From Gloeopeniophorella convolvens (taxonomy: Eukaryota; Basidiomycota; Agaricomycetes; Russulales): 64,000 nucleotides of DNA. The stretch is taken from contig WTXD01000023.1 of assembly GCA_022496205.1 (NCBI GenBank), positions 124,001-188,000 on the forward strand, in the 5' to 3' direction. Below the pieces are notes generated by a model that saw nothing but the letters and a program-made list of their open reading frames with translations, searched no databases and had not been told where the DNA came from. Shown piece after piece: positions 59,419-64,000 of the stretch (positions are counted from its first letter, which is position 1; every line of letters begins with the position of its first letter). A program made the position numbers and the translations under genes.

Positions 59419-60244
59419 ATCAAGGGAAGGCGAGATTACTGTGTTTGGGTCTGGTGACTGCCAGGGGCTCCGTCTCTCCCAAAGTATCGAAGAAGGAGAA
59501 GCCCGGAATTAGCTCTCGCTGAGCGCATCTGTAGCCGGTGGTTGCTGGAACGTTCGCACCTGGGAAGAACTTTCCAAATGCTTTGATGCTCCCGCACAGC
59601 CAGCCTTCCGCGACTCTCTATTCTGGGGTCCACGGAGAGGGCACCGGGTGGGGCGGGTGATACGAACCCGTCAAGCCTGGTATTCTGTCACAAATGTAGC
59701 TCGGGCCCGGAGAGTTCTGACCGAGATCAAGAATCCAGAACCTTATCGGCACAGGACAGTGGACAGTGGGAACAACTACATGCGGTCCGCCGGTACCGGC
59801 GTCTTCGTCGCTGACGCGGACGAGCCACACGTGCACTGAGAGCATGTGAGTCGTCAGATAATCAGAAGAACTCTGACTTACTGTACCTCTTGGCGGGAAG
59901 CTGCCACCGCGGCAGACGTGTTGCCGTATATAAAAGCGGTGTATGTATCAAAGATATCCAACAAAGAAGCGTGACAATCTGACAATGTCCACCCTTGGTC
60001 GTGATCAACAGTCAGATGATATGTCCGAGCTTGTTGGCACTCAGAATAAGCTCAACATGTAGGGTTTTCTCGTAGTAGTCCAGGTAAAGAGTGCCGTCGT
60101 ATCTACGTCTCTGATGAAGTGACATGGCTCCTGGTATATCCCTTTCTTTAATGCTGCCAACGAATTTTGTTCAAACTCAGCACCACGATGAGTGAATCGG
60201 AGAAGGTTCCATGCTGTGGTCCGTCACGTTGTTCTCAATCTGCG
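59419..60244. other. Spacer between P450 pseudogene and P450-10
   Basis: About 0.8 kb with no recognised gene. Confidence 0.45.
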
Positions 60245-62459
60245 TCATGTCGGAGTTCCTGGAGAAGTTGCGTTGATGATATCCCGCGCCTGCTGGGATC
60301 TTGACGTGATAGAACACTTGAACGGCAGCGGATGACTGCGGAGTCCGGGTCAGCGTCGCGTCGTCATTACATAGGGACGCCGGCCCACCTCAACGAGACG
60401 CCACCAAACGCTGTAGCGTCAAGTGGCAGATCTTGTCCATTTCCATCTCTTGCCTTGTTGACGTTGAATACAGCAAGCACGGATGCCACTACGATGAATA
60501 ATGTCGAGTCCACAATGTGCCGTCCAGGGCATATCCTGACATCCACGAGGTTGAACGATCGCATAACCACGCCATTGATGCAGTGTGCGTACCTCTTCCC
60601 GTATCCGAATGCCGATGTGACGGAGAGGTCCTCACGGAAGCTACCGTCTGCAGCCAAAAATCGGTCCGGTCTGAAGAGGTCTGGGTCCGGAAAGACGTCC
60701 GCGTCGTGTAAGATTGCCCTAATATCCCGTCAGCCTGCTGCCTATGGGAAAGACATACGGGAGGCATCGCACCATCCGTTGGCGATCACGATGCAACCTG
60801 ACGGCATCGTGGATCAATGTCGCGGGCATCACATCCTCAACCCACCTTTGGGAATGAGGTATCCTTTGTAAACATCGTCCCGGGTGGCCCTGTGGGGCAC
60901 GCCTGAGAACAAGTCACGGTTAAGAATAGGTGATTCGGAGAACACGATGCCGTGACCATGCCTATAGGTGCAACAGGCCTCCACCGCAGAAGCTCTTTAC
61001 ATATCGCGTCAATGTACGGCAGCTGTGGTCTGTCATGATAGTTTGGGAGCCTGTCATTTCCAACAACGGAGTCAATTTGGTCTTGGGCGAGTCTCTGTAC
61101 TTCTGGGTGCAAGGCGAGCGCGAGGAACAGCGCCGTAAGCGACGAAACAGTCTATTTCGAGGTGAGGACTGCGAATTACAGTCCAAAAAGTTGACACACA
61201 GTGTCCGCACCAGCTAACATTCATGAGAGGTTCAGCGACGTGTGCCGAAAGGAAAGTCGGATTGGCTGACCGATGAACAGTGAGCCGAGGACCTCTGCCC
61301 TTGCTTTCCTCACGCTTTCCCGCTCCACCTCTGGCAGATTTTCCGACTCTTGCAAGCTGTCGAGAGCCAATGACGGATGCGCGATGCCTGCCTTCTATCA
61401 AGTGGATTGAGTGAGTACGAGTTATCCACAGATGTTGACAGACGATCTCACCATCTGATGCTTCACCATCTCGTATGGAGAGTGGATTGTCTCTTGCCCT
61501 ATATCGTACCCTTCTTTGCGAGCGGCTTGTAGCTTAACCAAGGCAGCCACGCCGGAATGTATCTCACTACCACAGATAAATCAGTAGGTTCCGAGTCCTT
61601 GTTTGACCGATCGGAAAGTGCACACAAAAAGGAAGATGGTTGACAAGCACCGCTCCTGGGATCGAGGTAGCCGAGCCAATCGACGTGGCCTTGATAGCGA
61701 TCTCGACGAATTTATCGTTTCTGTCTTTCGCGTCATATCCGTATGTTAGCGACATAATTAGCCTGTTCTGGAGGCTGGCGCGAGCCAGGCGTCAGCCAGA
61801 CGCAGATCATCAGATATACTGGCACTCACTGTTCAATATGCTCGCGGAAGCCTTCCGGTTCCCCGAGGAGCTGTCTCAGGAATGCATGGACCTTTTCCTC
61901 CTGCATCGGCCTGTACTGAGATGCGGCAGCTGGACGCAGCGCTCTGTCGAGAAAGTTGCGTCCGGCGCGCCAGTATTCATTGTATTGGGCCGTAGGCAAG
62001 AACCATTGCCATCCCATCCTTGAAGTCCCGTCAACGCCGTGAAGAACTAGGCTGGCCCTCGAAAGTAGACTTACATATCAAAGAACGGGATGGTCGGTCG
62101 GTCCAGGTATATATCTCCGCGTCGTTCGAGCAGGTCCTTCGCGGCTTGATGAGAGTTCAGAACGACAATCACGTCGCCGGGAACTTGGATAGAGATGACG
62201 TCTCCTGCGGGGCTACATCAGCTAACGCGCAACAAATATCAAGTGTTGAATACATACCATACTGTTCACCCCATTTCGCATACTGGACCCAGGAGAACTT
62301 CTTGGGAACGTCGAGCAGGTTTCCGATGAGGGGCAGACCCGTCGGACCAGGAGGGTACACAAGCCCTCTCCGCCTTCGGTGCTCGCCGAAGGCCTTCACA
62401 AGGAACAGCAACGCTGTGAGCGCTAATACATCGGCGGCCGCCAGATAAGGGGCCGGCAT
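60245..62459 (-). CDS. Cytochrome P450 monooxygenase (heme-intron subfamily), P450-10
   Basis: Intact-looking ER P450, sister of the pseudogene at 57.1-59.3 kb. The ATG at 62459 (MPAPYLAAADVLAL) was chosen from the sister gene's start, although the frame is open further upstream. It has RRRRGLVYPPGPTGLPLIGN, SWVQYAKWGEQYG, GDVISIQVPGDVIVVLNS, C-helix WRAGRNFLDRALRP, MSLTYGYDAKDRNDKF, the I-helix AGADT on a 14-nt microexon (61200-61213), ExxR in CKELLRW, and PDRF-type PERF region. The heme signature FGYGKR|ICPGRHIVD is split by an intron between Arg and Ile (Cys codon 60529-60531, minus strand). The last exon HPLPFKCSITSRSQQARDI ends at the stop 60245-60247. All pieces keep frame. Substrate unknown. 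Confidence 0.87.
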
Positions 62460-62549
62460 GATATACCACGCGGCAAGAGACTGGAGGACAACGATGGGAG
62501 CTGGCACGAGTTGCAGGGAGTAGATCGGGCCTTCAGCAGGTGGATCGGG

Positions 62550-62558
62550 CTTTATGTA
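62550..62558 (-). promoter_or_regulatory. TATA-like box of P450-10
   Basis: On the minus strand the region reads TACATAAAGCC, about 91 bp before the ATG at 62459. It is shared with the neighbouring pseudogene's promoter. Confidence 0.45.
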
Positions 62559-63296
62559 CCATCCGGGGTAGTGGCATTTAAGCGAAAAACTGGGGACGTA
62601 CAAATTGGAAGTACGTATCATGCGCCCGCAGAGGCCGCAAGAACCCCCTCCCCGGCGTCTCCGAGTTTGCACGTTACAAATATACGCGCGGACACCACAA
62701 ACCTTGAAGAACAGAACGCCCACCTACGCCCACTCGACACTGGAGCGAGAGACAGCGAAAGACTGATGGGTTAAACGAATGCATGGACGGGGGTTCTTGA
62801 AGTGGTTAGTAAAAATAGGCGAGAGAACGGCTGACCGGGCTTTACGGGATCGAGATGATTCGGAAGCAATAAAATGGATTCTGGAACCTTACATGGCACA
62901 GCTACCGGTCAAGAAGGGGCGCTGGGATTCATATTGCTATTACCGGTGAACAGGGGGTTGTCTTCAGAGTGACAGCATGATGGTACGCCGGGACGAGAGT
63001 AAGTCGAGACGAGCGAATCAGTCAATCAAACGTATACCACGTCCACAATGGGTGAAAATAGGCGAATGAGCAAATAGCCGCAAAATTGAAGCACCGTACG
63101 ACCATGCAGCGAAAGATATGCTCTGTAGCCAGAGGCTTGCGGGAGACGACGGAACCCTGCTATGATTGTAATGATTGCCAGAGTCGTCCACATCTGTAGG
63201 CCGCCTCAGCAAGGCAAGACCAAAAGTTGAAACGTCAGATTGAAGATACCTGCAGATAACCTCATGAAAGGTCATAGTTGGCTATATCGCCACGCT
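62559..63296. other. Spacer between P450-10 and P450-11
   Basis: About 0.7 kb with no recognised gene. Confidence 0.45.
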
Positions 63297-64000
63297 TTAC
63301 TCCATTGCACTCTCCGAGATCATCTCCTCTGCCCGGCGATCCCTCGGTGTGATTGAGCACTTGAACGGCAACGGGTTGCTGAATTGAAGAACGATAAGCC
63401 TTTGCCTCACAAAGGCAAGGTTCAGAGACCAAACGCACCTGACAACACCATCGGAGTACGCGATCTCAATAGGAATCTCGCGACCTTCCGCGTCCTTGGC
63501 CTTCCTGATGTTGAACGCAGCGAGCACGGATGCGAAGACGATGAAAAGCGTCCCATCGACGAAGTGCCGACCTGGGCAAACTCGCCGCCCAAACCCGAAC
63601 GCCGCGCTCAGGGCGGGATCGTCTCGTAGCTGTCCGTCAGGAGCGAGAAAGCGCTCTGGAATAAAAGCTTCGGGGTCCTCGTAATTCGCGGGGTCATGCA
63701 ATATCGCCCTGTGGAGGAAAATATTTAGGTAGAGAAGAACGAGGGATAAGCAGGACGTGCCATGCATTAGGGATGATGATGGAACCTAACAGGAATCAGT
63801 TCGCTGAAAGTTGAAAGGGCTAAAGAAGAGACCTTTCGGAATGAAATATCCTTGATAGATATCGTCTTCCATGCAGACATGCGGGAGAACTAAATGAACG
63901 AATCATGGTCATGTCAGGGAACTCTAGGTTTTAAACCCAGCACGTACTCAAAGGTGCGACCGGTCTCCAGCGAGTTACTTCTCTGCAAATTGCGTCGATA
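63297..64000 (-). CDS. Cytochrome P450 (CYP64-clan type), partial at window edge, P450-11
   Basis: C-terminal part of a P450 whose start lies beyond the right edge. At the edge the minus strand reads IDAICREVTRWRPVAPL, giving the ExxR motif. A VLPHVCMEDDIYQGYFIPKG-type segment and an intron follow. The main exon has AILHDPANYEDPEAF, PERF, and FGFGRRVCPGRHFVDG with the Cys codon at 63576-63578 (minus strand). A short intron after DGVVR leads to NPLPFKCSITPRDRRAEEMI and the stop at 63297. The heme signature is not split by an intron, unlike its neighbour P450-10. The visible part is in frame and intact. Confidence 0.87.

Noticed and set aside
1..64000. CRISPR arrays, bacterial operons or phage
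   Set aside because: No regularly spaced repeats were seen, and gene structure with spliceosomal introns is plainly eukaryotic.
1..64000. Secondary-metabolite cluster with backbone enzyme
   Set aside because: No ketosynthase, adenylation, terpene cyclase or prenyltransferase motif was found in any frame; the P450s alone do not define such a cluster.

Overview
The window looks like nuclear DNA of an agaricomycete basidiomycete, most probably a polypore-type wood-decay fungus. Reasons: genes are cut by many introns of about 50-60 bp with GT-AG borders, there are two DUF6535 membrane-protein genes (a family expanded in Agaricomycetes), and above all a dense array of CYP64-clan type (O-methylsterigmatocystin oxidoreductase-like) cytochrome P450 genes. 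The organism assignment is inference; no species is claimed. Exon borders were read by eye from the homology of the pieces and from GT-AG sites.

Layout. 1.8-6.6 kb: two plus-strand P450s. 6.8-10.0 kb: a Uso1/p115 vesicle-tethering factor on the minus strand. 10.4-30.0 kb: five minus-strand P450s, two of which lie in a recent tandem duplication (units about 13.4-17.9 and 18.0-21.5 kb), plus a DUF6535 gene. 30.9-33.6 kb: tRNA-Ser(AGA) and a MoCo-sulfurase-like PLP enzyme. 33.7-40.2 kb: a gene-poor stretch containing a GC-rich, CpG-dense block with palindromes. 40.2-40.6 kb: LSM6. 41.3-43.4 kb: a plus-strand P450. 44.6-45.9 kb: a short-chain dehydrogenase/reductase gene with a frameshift and a lost catalytic tyrosine. 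47.0-48.5 kb: a ruined P450. 48.6-50.7 kb: a divergent P450. 51.5-53.0 kb: a cysteine-desulfurase-like PLP enzyme. 54.6-56.8 kb: the second DUF6535 gene. 57.1-64.0 kb: three minus-strand P450s, the first a pseudogene with two frameshifts and a nonsense codon, the last cut by the window edge.

In all there are thirteen P450 loci: eleven without visible lesions (one partial) and two pseudogenes. They are ER-membrane, heme-thiolate monooxygenases that would need an NADPH-P450 reductase encoded elsewhere. No polyketide, terpene or peptide backbone enzyme and no transporter or pathway regulator is visible, so this reads as a birth-and-death P450 array scattered with housekeeping genes rather than a classical biosynthetic cluster. 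The most striking structural signal is a 14-nt microexon, present in all ten of the loci that can be examined in the main lineage, that encodes almost exactly the catalytic I-helix motif (A)GxDT. Other points of note are the duplicate P450 pair with an altered heme signature (Cys-Pro-Ala instead of Cys-Pro-Gly), a missing C-helix Trp and, in one copy, an I-helix changed from Asp-Thr to Glu-Ser.
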